Made by a program: the position numbers and the translations under genes
Notes under the pieces: generated by a model
The model's input: only the letters and a program-made list of their open reading frames with translations
Databases searched by the model: none
Told to the model about the DNA's origin: nothing
Shown here: positions 33,914 to 46,400 of the stretch, piece by piece
Layout: each line of letters begins with the position of its first letter
How positions within the stretch are numbered: the first letter of the stretch is position 1
From: Mytilisepta virgata
Lineage: Eukaryota; Mollusca; Bivalvia; Mytilida; Mytilidae
Assembly (NCBI GenBank): GCA_028015205.1
Contig: CM051513.1
Span: 42,722,841 to 42,786,840, forward strand
Reading direction: 5' to 3'
Length of the DNA stretch: 64,000 nucleotides

Positions 33914-35004
33914 TGAACTAGAGGCTCCCAGGAGCCTGTATCGCTCACCTGGACAATGTTCATCCTGACTGGCAGTCTGGAACATTGCTGTCAAGCCAAC
34001 TGGCTCACTTGTTTCCAACAAGAATTTCACTGATATTTTGCCATTAGGTCCTATGTTAAATTATGTTCGGCTTTGGTGGCCATCTTGGATGACGGGTGGG
34101 GTCATGGGATATAATTCTGCAATAAATAGCTGCGCCACGAGCGCATGATACGCCCGTCATCTTGTGAAAAATACATAATAAATGTTTTTGGAATCCCCGT
34201 TTATTTAGTGGAGCTGCAGGTGGGATGTATATGGAAACCTGGCAAAACATAAGCATGTAAACTTTTAAGCAATAGAGATACGGCGCGAACTGTGAGCAAA
34301 AAAGACTACCTTTTTTACCAAAAAGCTCAATAAAAATTCAATAACTCAAAAATAAAATAAAGAATCATCACGAAAAAATATACAGATCTTCAGATTAATA
34401 TAACTAACAAGTGTGTGAAGTTTTATGCAATAATCATAAATAGTTTCTGAGATACGGCGCGACATGTGAAACCCCCCTTTTTTTTACAAAAAACTCAATA
34501 ACTCTAAAATAAAATTTTGAATCATCACCAAAAAGTATACAGACGGATGTAACTAAGAAGTGTGTAAAGTTTTAAGCAATAATCATAAATCGTTTTTTTG
34601 AGATACGGCGCGACAGGTGAAAAAAAACCCACCCCTGTTTTAGTTACAAAGAAACTCAAAAAGTTTTAACCTTATTTTCACCAAAAAGTATACAGATTGT
34701 TTGACCATCATAAGAAACAACAATGTTAAGTTTCATGAAATTTGGATAAGTTCTTCCCAAGTTAGGGTGCGACATGTTTACAACGGACAGACGGATGTTC
34801 GGCACTGGTGGCCATCTTGGATGACGGGCCAGGTCATCGGATATAATTCTAAAACAGGACTACCTAAGGACCATTACTGCCAGATTTTGTTCCAAGTGGC
34901 CGAGTAGTTTCAGAGGAGAAGATCTTTAAAAAAAAGTTTATTATGACGACGATGGACGCCAAATGATGGCAATACCTCACATGGCCTTTTTGGCCAAGTG
35001 AGCT
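33914..35004 (+). repeat. Family 1 tandem-core element, copy f, with another repeat nested inside
   Basis: The head is the hairpin GGCTCC-CA-GGAGCC plus TGTATCGCTCACCTGG. The core has TGGCGGCCATCTTGGATGAC-like units. The tail is ATGACGACGATGGACGCC, then CCTCACATGGCCTTTTTGGCC and AAGTGAGCTAA. The core is split at 34117-34795 by a different tandem repeat. Confidence 0.75.
34117..34795 (+). repeat. Nested tandem repeat with GAGATACGGCGCGAC units
   Basis: Units of about 160 bp carry GAGATACGGCGCGAC, TTTTACCAAAAAGCTCAATA and AAGTTTTAAGCAATAATCAT; three copies. The left border is near GCTGCGCCACGAGCGCATGA and the right near GTGCGACATGTTTACAACGG. It interrupts copy f of family 1, so it is younger. 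Confidence 0.6.
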
Positions 35005-35009
35005 AATAA

Positions 35010-38000
35010 AAAACTTCTAAAAGAAATGCGTTATCATTTGAACACCTAATTATAAAATTTGGTTTTATAGAATTTCATATCCTTCATGTTTTTGGAACCT
35101 CATATTTTTATGTGTCAAGAGTTTTACTGAAAATAGCCAAAGTTTGTTTGAAATTTCCCTCAAGCAACTTGTAATCGATTGCTATGAACAATACAGGGAT
35201 TTAGCTAGAAATTTAAATCCATAAGTCACTTTTGTCGGATTGTTTGCTATAAAGGGAACTTTTATACTGACCAGAAAGTGGGTCACTAAACTGTAGTTAT
35301 AAGCATTTCTTCTTTAATAATAATAATAAATGAACTGTTAACACACAAATATGTCTTCCTGTTGGCAGAAAATTCGAGAAAAGACAATCTGATCGACAGC
35401 AACATTGCTAATTAATTCAAAGGACGGGCAGGAATACATCGGATATACGCAAGTGAACAAAAAAATTAAAATGTCTGAAAGTGAGGATGTCACATATTCA
35501 TGTAAATATTACGTTGAAATATTAGCCGCTACAATGTAATTATGGTTCAAAATACACGCAACTTGAATCCTCTAAGTTCAACAATATATTTATTACTGCC
35601 TTCTAGCTGTTTGGATATTAACATTTAAAGTACTGAAATAATGAATCTGTTTTTCGAGTGACAGAAATAGAGACCCACTATCTTGCTAGATATCAAAACT
35701 CGCCACATTGCATTTAGACGATAAGTTTTCTGTTTACATTTTCAGGAAAGATCTGGATTTCTGTTAAGTAGAGTATTTCTTGATGTCAACCAATGAACAA
35801 AATTTTAATTTGCACTTTAAAGTTGGCTGTTAAACCTTGCACAGCAAGACAGGATAGCACTAACACCCGCTGTCCAACAGAACCCTTGAAAAATATGTAT
35901 AAATATAAGAGAACTTACTTAAAAAATCGACTTAAAATAATAAATTGTGTTGAATCCAAACTTTTAAATATTACTCTCGCAAATTCTAGCAAATTTTTTC
36001 CCAATTCCCAGTGTTAACCCACAAATTCTCCAGTTCTAAGGGCCCCAGATACAAATGAATATATGAAGATCACTGATTTTGTAGTGACTTTTCATATCAT
36101 GCATGACTAAATGTAAAGTGTATATATACATGGTGATGTTGCTTAGTGTATTTGTACTATTATCAATAGGATTACTTTTAACCTTAAAAGTAATGAGAAT
36201 AATGTGGATGAACTCAATTTGTGTGTCTATATTGGTTTAGGAACTTCTAAAGTTGATGAAAAATAATAGTACTTTTAAACAATCAACCTGTAACCCTTTA
36301 TCAATTTAACCTTGTATCAACTTTGTTAAATATAAAACCGCTTGCATCTCTGTTAAAATTAGATCACTTACACTGTAATAGATTAATGTGTGTAAATCTA
36401 ATTCAATCAAAAGTAAAAGCATCCTCTATGAATGTCAAACATTGTTCACTCTTATACATGTATTTCATCTTATGTTGACAATAAATTAAAAGAACAAACA
36501 CTATTCTTTGTATTTTCGATCTTTTTTATCTCGAAGAAATTTGAAATCAATTATGATTACTTTGTTTTGGTGTACATATTTTCTTTAATGATTTAAAAAA
36601 AAAAGAAATTGGATTAGCTCTCTTTGGACAGCCTAAATGGAAGCCGAGCAAACTTCGAAAATTAACGTGTATAATTACTTTTGTATTTTACTTAAATTTT
36701 TTCAAAAATATTTTTAAAAGACGCATTTAAGATTGATTTCAAATATTGACATTTTTAGATATTATTTGCACAACGATTATTATTATAAATGCAAGTATCA
36801 TAGTGTTTATATGGCTTCTAAAATGGGTATAATAGAGGGGGTAGGAAGGGATCTCATCCCGTACTCCCGTGAAAGTAAATGATGGGTCCCAAATTCCCAA
36901 CAAAAAAAAAAACAGGTCAATCCCGATTTCCCGGTAAAAACAACTAAATTCCATTTTTCAAAAATTTGTCTGCTACCCGAAGTAGTGTAAGCAAATGAAA
37001 GAAACTGGTGAAAGATATGAAAAAAATCTGAATTCTTACCTAATTCATACAAGACCCTCATACGAGATGACATAAAAGTATTTATTTGTCATTTTCCCTA
37101 GTAAATTATCAAATAGTTTGAGATAAAACCTGATTCACTTAAAAATAGTGAAGAAAAAATATTTACTTACGAAAAATTCCTTTCCCGTTAGCAAAAAATC
37201 AAACACTTAAGAATAATTAACATCTTTTATTCCTAAATTAGGTTAAAAAACTGCTAAATCTGTTTAAAGACAATAAAACAACTTAATTTGATAGAAATGG
37301 GGTCCCTGAAAGGGTCTAGCTTCTGAATGGTATTTTAGAGGGCAATTAAAGTATTCTCAAGGCACTTTCTAAAAAGGCTTGAGAGGGCAGTATGGTGCTC
37401 AAAGATGGAGGCATGGTGAAGCGCCATGCTAAAATGACCTACAGAAACCACTATAGGAGTTATTCCCAACCTGATCAATTGGTAAACCCTAAACTTTACA
37501 AGGCTAAACTAAACTAAAGTCTAAATGCAGCTTTTCCCCTTGATTTCAATGAATTTTACTCTAAAAACATGAAAAATTAAACAGTTGCCACCTAACAAAA
37601 CTATCTAATTAAAATGTGCACTGCATACATTGTTTGGTTGTACGAAATCTGGACCTTTTTTACAAACCAGCTCCATCATGACACTTTTGAAACTTGAAAC
37701 TTTTATCAGGGGATAACATAGGGAGGGGAGAGTAAGTCAGCTTAATTAAGATCCATTCGGAAAATTTCTTGACAGTTCCATCTAGGCAGATGCAAACTTA
37801 CAATAATACCACGAAAACCATGTGATCCAAGTTAATTAAATTGATATGATGTCAATAAACAATTTTAGATTATGCACATGAACTTGTATTTGCATATTTT
37901 ATCAGGGTATGTTTACATTCTGCGTATGAATATCATCATTTAAGTGGGAGGTTGCGTGATTTGTTTTTTTTTCAGATTGTTTGTATACTTTGATATACCA

Positions 38001-38260
38001 AATGTGACAAACTATTGTTAAACCATTCCTGCAAAATTGGCTCAAACTAGCAAGTGGATGTAAAGCAAACAGGTGTTTTCCGCTCTTTGGTCGGGTTGTT
38101 GTCTCTTCGACACATTCCCCGTTTCCATTCTCTATTCTTTTTCCAAAAAAAAGGTTTCTATTTTAAACAAAATTCAATTGGTGTAGCCATATCCAATAGT
38201 GGGTTATAATTACAATTATATAGCTGAGTAGACCCCTTTGTGCCAGTTGAACTAAAAAAA
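35010..38260. other. Gene-free AT-rich interval
   Basis: No coding region, RNA gene or clear TIR element. Fragments of dispersed repeats with wording such as ATCCCGATTTCCCGG occur near 36845-36950. ORFs are short and AT-driven. Confidence 0.45.
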
Positions 38261-38267
38261 AACTTGC

Positions 38268-38310
38268 GGCTCCCAGAAACATGTATTGCTCACCTGGATT
38301 TAATGCGAAA
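38268..38310 (+). repeat. Family 1 head fragment
   Basis: GGCTCCCAGAAACATGTATT then GCTCACCTGG, the left end only. Confidence 0.5.
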
Positions 38311-38348
38311 ACAATCAGAAACATCATTAAAAACAAAGCCTGAAATCT

Positions 38349-39640
38349 GTGCTTCTACTTCTACTTCTACTATCTGATGGCCAACTTCAACAGGATGAAG
38401 AGACTGCCATTCTCTGCGCATGCATATAAACAATTTAAAAAGTGATTTGTGTGAAAGAACAAAACTTCTAAGTAAACAGGTGATAGTAGAATAAAAATAA
38501 CTGACTATATAGGTTAAAACTATTTACATAAAAACTGTATTTAATGGCTGTAGTTGTATTGAGTTATTGTGGATTTGAATGATTCGATAGAATCATTCAT
38601 TAAGATGTTTACAGGGATGCTGTTCCAGAGTTTTATGGTTCTTGGGAAAAAGGATTGATGTCTTACTTGTAGTCTGCATAGAGGAATTTGGAAGGATAAG
38701 GAGTGCATGTTTCTAGACTGTCTGAGAGGTGGTATGAGTCTGTCAGTTTTATTGATGGCTACTAAGTGGTATTGTATTTTATAAAGGAGTATAAGTCGTG
38801 CATCGGATCTTCTATGTGCAAGGCTTCTCCAGTTCAGGTGGTTTAACAAATTTGATACGCTAGAGGTGTTGTGGTATCTATTAGTTACAAACCTAGCTGC
38901 CCGTCTTTGGATCATTTCAATTTTGTTTATATTTTCCCCTGTATATGGATCCCACACAGAGCAGGCATACTCTAGCGATGGACGAACTAGTGATTTATAT
39001 GCCTGCTCCTTAACCTTAGTAGAACTGATATTAAGATTTCGTTTTAAGAAGCTGAGAGTGTTGGTAGCTTTGTTGCATATATTATTTATGTGGTTATCCC
39101 ATTTCAGATCTTGCTGGATTGTAATGCCAAGGTATTTTGCTTTTTCAACATGTTCGAGGTTGTGGCCATGCAATGTATAAGTGTGTTCGATAGGGTTTTT
39201 ATTTTTGGATATTGATAAGACATTGCACTTTTCAGGATGGAAAGCCATGTGCCATTTATTCTCCCATAAACCTAATTTATCGAGGTCACTTTGTAATGTA
39301 TTGTAATCAGAATTGGATTTGACGGCTAGATATACGATAGTATGGTCAGCAAAAGACGTATTGTGGACTTTATTCCGGGTGGAATATCATTGATATAGAA
39401 CAAGAACAGACTTGGGCCCAGGACAGAACCTTGCGGCACTCCTGATTGGACATCAACATAGTCTGAAGTCACACCTTCCAAAACGACTGCTTGTGTACGA
39501 TTTGTTAAGAAGCTATTGATCCAGTTATTTGTTTTGCCTTGAATTCCATAGTGTTTGAGTTTTAGTGTGAGTAGGTTGTGGCTGACTTTGTCAAATGCTT
39601 TGCTAAAATCCATAATTAGTACGTCTGTCTGTTTTGAGTT
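38349..39640 (-). pseudogene. 5'-truncated, frameshifted LINE reverse transcriptase (CR1/Jockey-like)
   Basis: On the minus strand, 39613-39326 encodes MDFSKAFDKVSHNLL and SGVPQGSVLGPSLFLFYIND, reverse-transcriptase motifs A to B. A one-base loss in the T run near 39363 then shifts the frame, and the motif C region reads A-D-H rather than A-D-D. Frame resumes at 39248-38541 with KCNVLSISK, KYLGITIQQDLKWDNHI and the RPSLEYACSVWDPY palm/thumb region. The 5' half (endonuclease and RT start) is missing. A CTTCTA-type microsatellite at 38349-38372 may be the 3' tail. The copy is dead. Confidence 0.8.
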
Positions 39641-40424
39641 TTCAAAAGCTTTTAGCTTTTTGTTTCAACAACAGTGACAACATTGTTTTAATTGTAGGGG
39701 ATTATCCAAATTCAAAGAAGTGAGTAACACTAAATTTAGTCCCGAAGTAAAATATATCACCCGGACTTTCTTTTCTAGTAAAGTAATTATAAGTCCGTGT
39801 TTTGACAATAGATGATTTTTTTCAACTCAGTTTTAAAGACAGGAGTGAAATGTTTATCAATATAACAGATGCCTAGAACTCAAGGCAATAAAAATAGGAA
39901 AAATATATAAGTCCATTATCAATTTAATAATAATTTTTAATAACTTTATCTCCAGATAATTTCTGTCTTTTCAATTAAATGTGAATATTATCTTTATTTG
40001 TAAAAAAAAATCCATTTCCCTTAATATTCATTTTCCACAATTCTAAAATTTTGTATCTGTTAATGTGTATTCGGATTTTTTTGTTTACCTATATGTAGCC
40101 CCAAGCGGTAATTTATATTCATTCAATAAATAAATATATAAATGTGACATTCCAGAAATTAAGTTACAGACATATTTCCAAAACATTTACAGATTCCTGA
40201 TTTTAGATTATATTTGAGCACACTTTAATAGCTTTAACCTATTAAGTTACCGTTGTGTAAATATTTTGCAAACTTTGTTTTATCTTTCATATTTACATTT
40301 TTGATACTACTGAAAAAATACAAATACAGAGAAGTAATGAAAACGCATTGATTTTTATCATTAGAAAAATAGTTACTTTCAGAAGTTTATATCGTAGTAG
40401 GGTTATTACCATGAAATTTGATTT

Positions 40425-41672
40425 CAACAAAAATTGAATATATGGGGTTCTTCGATATGCTGAATCTAACCATGTATTTAGATTTTTGATAATTGGGCCC
40501 GGTTATCAAATTGGTCCACATTGAGGTTTAGAGGGTCCAAAAATGAACTTTATTTGATTTCATCAAAAATTGAATTCTTGGGGTTCTTTGATATGCTGAA
40601 TCTAACCATGTATTTAGATTTTGGATATTGGAATACCACAAAGGGATGGTAAGAATTGTCTTTGGTAGTTATGGCTCAAATCGTTAAGGAATAAGGTGTA
40701 AAAAGGGGGGAAAAGGGTTTCCAGGTTAATGGACAATTACTTAAGTACAAAACATAATTTAAAAGGCAGTGTAAGGTTGGTAATTGAAACTCATTTGAAT
40801 ATCTCACCTAAACTGCTTTTAAATTATTTATATTGGAAATTTGCCAAAAACTTTATTATAAATAAATTCCATTGGAAATTTGCCAATAACTTTAGTTTAA
40901 TGAACTTCATTGGAAATTTGCCAATATAACATGTTGCTGATGAAGCTTTTTTGTTTATCTCACCTAAACTCCTTTTAAATTATGTATATTGGAAATTTGC
41001 CAAAAACTTTATTATTAAATTTCTGATTTATATATAAAAGCAAATAATAATGATAAAGCAAGAGATACACACCAAACAGGATGTGTAAATTATTATAATA
41101 AGTATTGTGCAATAGCAAGAAATTTTCAATTGCACAGTATTGCGCAATAGCAAGAAATCTTCAATTGCACAGTATTGCGCAATAGCAAGAAATTGATATT
41201 TGGGCCCGGTTATCAAATTGGTCCACATTGAGGTTTAAAGGGTCCAAAATTGAACTTTATTTGATTTCATCAAAAATTAAATCATCAAAAATTGAACTAT
41301 TGGGGTTCTTTGATATGCCGAATCTAACCGTGTATTTAGATTCTTAATTTTTGGTCCCGTTTTCAAATTGGTCTACATTAAGGTACAAAGGGTCCAAAAT
41401 TAAACTTCTTTAAAATTTTCCATTTTAAATTGGTTATTTCTTATTTATATATAAAAGCAAATAATACTGATATGGTTTGAATAGGTAAATTAAAAAAAAA
41501 AATTAAGTTCTTAGACCACATTAATTCTGTGTCAGAAACCTATGCTGTGTCAAATATTTATTCACAATCCAAATTCAGTGCTGTATCAAGCTTGAATGTT
41601 GTGTCCATACTTGCCCCAACTGTTCAGGATTCGACCTCTGCGGTCGTATCAAGCTGCGCCCAGCGGAGCATT
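40425..41672 (+). repeat. Family 5 compound tandem repeat with hairpin tail
   Basis: Recurrent units include GGGGTTCTTTGATATGCTGA, GGGCCCGGTTATCAAATTGG and TCCACATTGAGGTTTA, near 40440, 40565, 41205 and 41300. A smaller array of GCGCAATAGCAAGAAAT (about 40-bp period, three copies) lies at 41102-41193, and ATTGGAAATTTGCCAA is repeated at 40831, 40872, 40911 and 40989. The tail has the hairpin CGACC-TCTGC-GGTCG and GCTGCGCCCAGCGGAGC. Typical of mussel dispersed repeats (recollection). Confidence 0.6.
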
Positions 41673-41685
41673 TTATTATATATAA

Positions 41686-43087
41686 TAATAATAATAATAA
41701 TCATTTATTTCAGACATAAATAGTCCATAGTTATATACAAATATGATGAAAATTTTAAATATACAAGATGAAAAATGAAGAATTAAAATACCAATAAATA
41801 TAATTAGAAATTCCAATTTGATAACATGTCAGTCAAAGTTCACATAAATTTCGGTATACCATTTTCTGAGTAAAGACAAACTATACCAAAAATCACTACC
41901 AAGAATAGTAAGAACAAGCTGATTATCAGACTGCTGCAAACGTTTATACAAACTATAGATAGCTTTACGTCTCATTTCCTGAAAACATCTTACATCATTT
42001 TTGACCAACATACCACTAGCACTACATCGTGAATTGAAACCCATCAATATTCTGAAAGCATTATTATACATTATTTTCATTTTGGTAAGAGACGATATTC
42101 CACAGTTGGACCATAATGACACACAATAAATAGTCATACAATAAAACTGAAAGAGCTGTATTTTAACATCATACGTTTCAGCATATTAAGCTTTCTACAT
42201 ATGCTTGGATATTGTCTTTTGATATCGCAATCATCATTCAAATCATTACATATCATATGACCCAAGTACTTAAATTCATCAACAAATTCCATCACACTTC
42301 CATTTAAATAAAACTTGGGAATGTTATAAATCTTCAAAAATTTTGTCTTAAAAATCATACAAACAGATTTTTTGGTATTAAATAATATATCGTGTTCATT
42401 AGCAAAGTTTTCACATATGGATAAAAGTTTTCTCAAACCTGCAACTGATGGACTAATAATACACATATCATCAGCATAACAAAAATTATTTAGCGGCACT
42501 CCATTTAAAAAACAACCAACATTGGCTCCAGATAACGCTTTGTTCAGATCATTAATATAAAAATTGGACAGATATGGTGACAAGATACCCCCTTGTCTTA
42601 CACCATTACGTACATTAAATTCATTAGATGTGAATTCACCCCACTGAATACAATAAATCTGAATATCAAACCATGACATAAGAAAACGAACAATAAAACT
42701 GAGATGTCTGTCTGTAGTAATTTGTGCAATAAAGTCCAATGGTTAACTCTATCAAAAGCCTTGCGTATATCTAAGAAACAGGCAAACACAGGACTGCCAT
42801 GCTTTACATAGAAAGATACAATTTCTTTAAAAACGAATAAACACAAGTCAGTAGAATGGCCATCCTTAAAACCAAACTGATGGTCACTTATTAAAAGCTT
42901 ATCTTGCATTAAATTTAATAAGTACTTTTCAATAACTTTTGATAATATAGAAGTCAATGCAATCGGCCTATAGTTATCCTTGTCTGTGAGATTACCAGAT
43001 TGAACATTTCGGAATTGGTACCAACATCACTCGAGTGAAGTCCTTCGGAATAACACAGTGAATTAGCATCGAAGACAATAGCAGCGT
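41686..43087 (-). pseudogene. 5'-truncated LINE reverse transcriptase with several frameshifts
   Basis: The minus strand reads HCVIPKDFTRVMLVPIPK near 43050, GNLTDKDNYRPIALTSILSK, then FACFLDIRKAFDRVNHWTLL (motif A), VRQGGILSPYLSNFYINDL (motif B) and FCYADDMCIISPS (motif C, YADD intact), then KYLGHMICNDLNDD. Frame changes occur near 43005, 42690 and 42150. The 3' end is AAATAAATGATTATTATTAT, an ATT microsatellite tail at 41686-41703. No endonuclease region remains. It is a different family from the LINE at 38349. Confidence 0.8.
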
Positions 43088-43419
43088 ATATATATATGTA
43101 TATGGGGGCATTTATTGAAATTTATTGGCTATACTATTATAGTTATTACCAGAATTCCCCATTTCTAGAATTAAATTATTGTTTCAAATTGGTAAGCACT
43201 GACAATTTTAAAATTACAACATCCCCTTTTTAAAGACATAGCAAAAGTATAGTTTCCCAAAAATCTAATAAACAATAAACTTATTTATTTAAACCTAATT
43301 TGTTGATGCCTTATGTGTTCAAGAACATGAAGAGGATTAAGTAAGTAAGTAAGTAATTCTAGCCATAAGTAATAAATGTGATATATGAACTAGATTTTCA
43401 TTATCTATCCTTTTTTCAG

Positions 43420-46400
43420 GTACTTCAGGAACTTTTATATAATACACTAACTGAAGAGAGTAAAGACCCTAAAGAGACGGTACGTCTAAACACACCTAAG
43501 GACTCTAAAATGCAACTATGGACTAGAAGGGGTGCTGTTAAACGAACATTTTTTTTTATATATTTGGTAGAAATTAATTTTTAATACATAAATTGCAAAT
43601 TTTATAAAAATGAACAACAGGTGCCTACCTGCCAGTTTTTCTTTGATATTGCAGGAAAACCGTGAATCGATTGACACAAGTCACGAGCCAATTTACATAA
43701 CAACTAATTAACAATCATAATCTTAATATTTAAGTAATTAATAATTATAAAGACTAGTGCTAAATATGTACAATCAAATGTATTGTTCTTATTTACAAAT
43801 CATTTTTTGCTTCTGTTTCTTTCCGATAAAGTTATTTGTCATAGGTGCATGGCTTTGATGAGCGTCAATTATTTAGTCACCTTGTTAAAATGTTAAGTAA
43901 ATGCAACGTATGAACTTGATTTTAATTAAATCCTTCTTTTCAGATACTTCAGGAAGTGTTATATAATACACCAACTGAAGAGAGTAAAGACCCTAAAGAG
44001 ACAGTTGATCAGGTTGCTTTGCTTATCCGCACTGGCACGTGCCCATCTCCAGACCGTTGTGATGATGGACCAGAGTCCAACATACATGTACCAATGAATG
44101 TTGATCCATGTCCAATAAATTTCAACAATGATAACAGTGATGGTATCAGAACTACTCAAACAGAAGTTGAAATGGTTTGTATATCATTTATTATACTAAC
44201 TTCTGCAGTGTTTTTGTGAAGTTATAATGTTATCAATAAACAGGGCTTTATTCCTATTAATCATCTTGATAGATGACAGATGATAGAGGGTCTTCAACAA
44301 TGAACAAATCATTCATGCCCTACAACTAGGTCAAGACGGATCCTAGTGTCGAATATAGCGGTACTATTGATACAAATAAATCACAGTTGTCTTTTCCTGG
44401 TTCTTCATACTCTAAATAATTACAATTTTTTTTAGGTCAACATTAGTAATTCCCAGAAAGATGCAGATAATAAAACACCAATAGTAGCAACTAAAAAGAA
44501 GTACAGATCTGCCAGGATTCAAGCTCGTCCAAAAACAAAAGAGAAATGTAAGTATACTTTCAGCTCTGTTGCATTTTAAGGCTATGTTTGCAACCTTTGA
44601 TGTTACTTTTCATTTAAATGGATCGAAGACCTACAAAAATGTTAACTATGACCTTTCACATTTGACAAGAAGTTACTTGGTGATCAAACACATATATTGA
44701 ATGGAACCTTGGGATATAAGGGGGTACCCTACTGGAGCCCTTTCAGTGATTCTATAGGGGTATAATATAATCGGGAACACAGTTCTCTGTTTCGTGTTTT
44801 AATTGTAAGTTAATACATTTGAATAACAACTGCCCATTGCAATTTAAATGCATAGTATTATTGAAAGCTGAAAGAAGTTTATTTGGCCCCTGACAAAATA
44901 TAAAAAAAGAAGATATGGTAAGAGTGCTAATGAGACAATTTTCTATTCATGACACAATGTAGTTAAGGTAAGCAAGTATAGGTAAGTTAACTTTATATAG
45001 GTAAAGGTGTAAAAAATGCATATTTTCCATTTAGGTTTTCAACCTAGGCAACGTAGTTTTGGAATTCAGTGTAACCTCCTGCCAACACCAGTTGAACCAC
45101 AACATGAGAACAGTACAGTAGAGAGGCATCAAGAACATAATGATAGTGACCACATGGAGCATGAGGATCCTGTTATACAAGATGACACCAATCATCCTGT
45201 TATACCAGTTGACACCAATGATCCATCATACGAACCGTCTTTAAATGATTCTTCAGACAATGGTGGAAGTGATAATTCTCATGATGAGTATGTCTTTTAC
45301 ACAGAAAAAAATCACAGAAATATTTAAGGATGATAGACTGTAAAATAAATTATAAAATGTGAACTTTTGATGTGCTCACTCACATCTTAATCCTTTTTTT
45401 TTGATGATATGATTTAATGTAAACATGGTGTTGAATATGCATTGTGTAGTGATTACAAACCCCAAAATTGTTGGACAAACATGAATTTATAAGTCACATG
45501 ACTGAGAGACGAAATAACAATTTATAAGTCACATGACTGAGAGACGAAATAACAATCATCTATTACAGTTACTGTAAATTCAGAAATTATTGGGTGCATT
45601 TATTATTGCGATTTTGTCATTTTAGACTAAAATGCAACTTTAATGATTGCGATATTGAGAACAATCCTGTTAAATTCATATACAAATTTCTAAATGCAAT
45701 TTATAGATTTTTGCGATTATAACCCTTTCGCATTGTTCGCAATAATAAAAACATCGCAATAATTTCTGAATTTAAAGTATATTTGTATAATTTTCCACCT
45801 ATCCGGTTTCAGTGACTAACGTTTATCTTATTCTTTATTCTCACAGATTAGAAACACATCTTCAAGAAAAGAAGTTCATAGTATTTGAAGAGCAGCTAAT
45901 GGACTTATTCAAGATTTGCCCTAAATGTTGTGGTTCTGCCAATGCATCCATTGCTCAAACAGTGGGGACTCTAATTAAAGTTAATGTTACATGTGAACTT
46001 TGTCATCATACTTATTCATGGTACTGTCAGCCATTTGTGGGATCCCTTCCAGCTGGTAATTTAGCAGTTTCAAGTGCAATTTTATAGTCAGGTGCATTAC
46101 CAACAAAAGTGCTACGTTTAATGAACTTCATGAACATTCCAACAATTTCTCATCAAACATTCTTCAATCATCAGAGACATATTTTATATCCAGCTGTTTT
46201 AAGGTTATGGAAGAACCAACAGTCGCAACACATAGCCAGATACAGAGACACTACAGAGTCCTTAGTACTTGGTGGTGATGGTAGGGCTGATACCCCAGGT
46301 CATTCAGCCAAGTATGGGTCATACTCAATGATGGACCTGAAACAAGGTGTTTTAATAGACAACTGGTTCAGGTATGATATTTTATAACCAATTTAAATGT

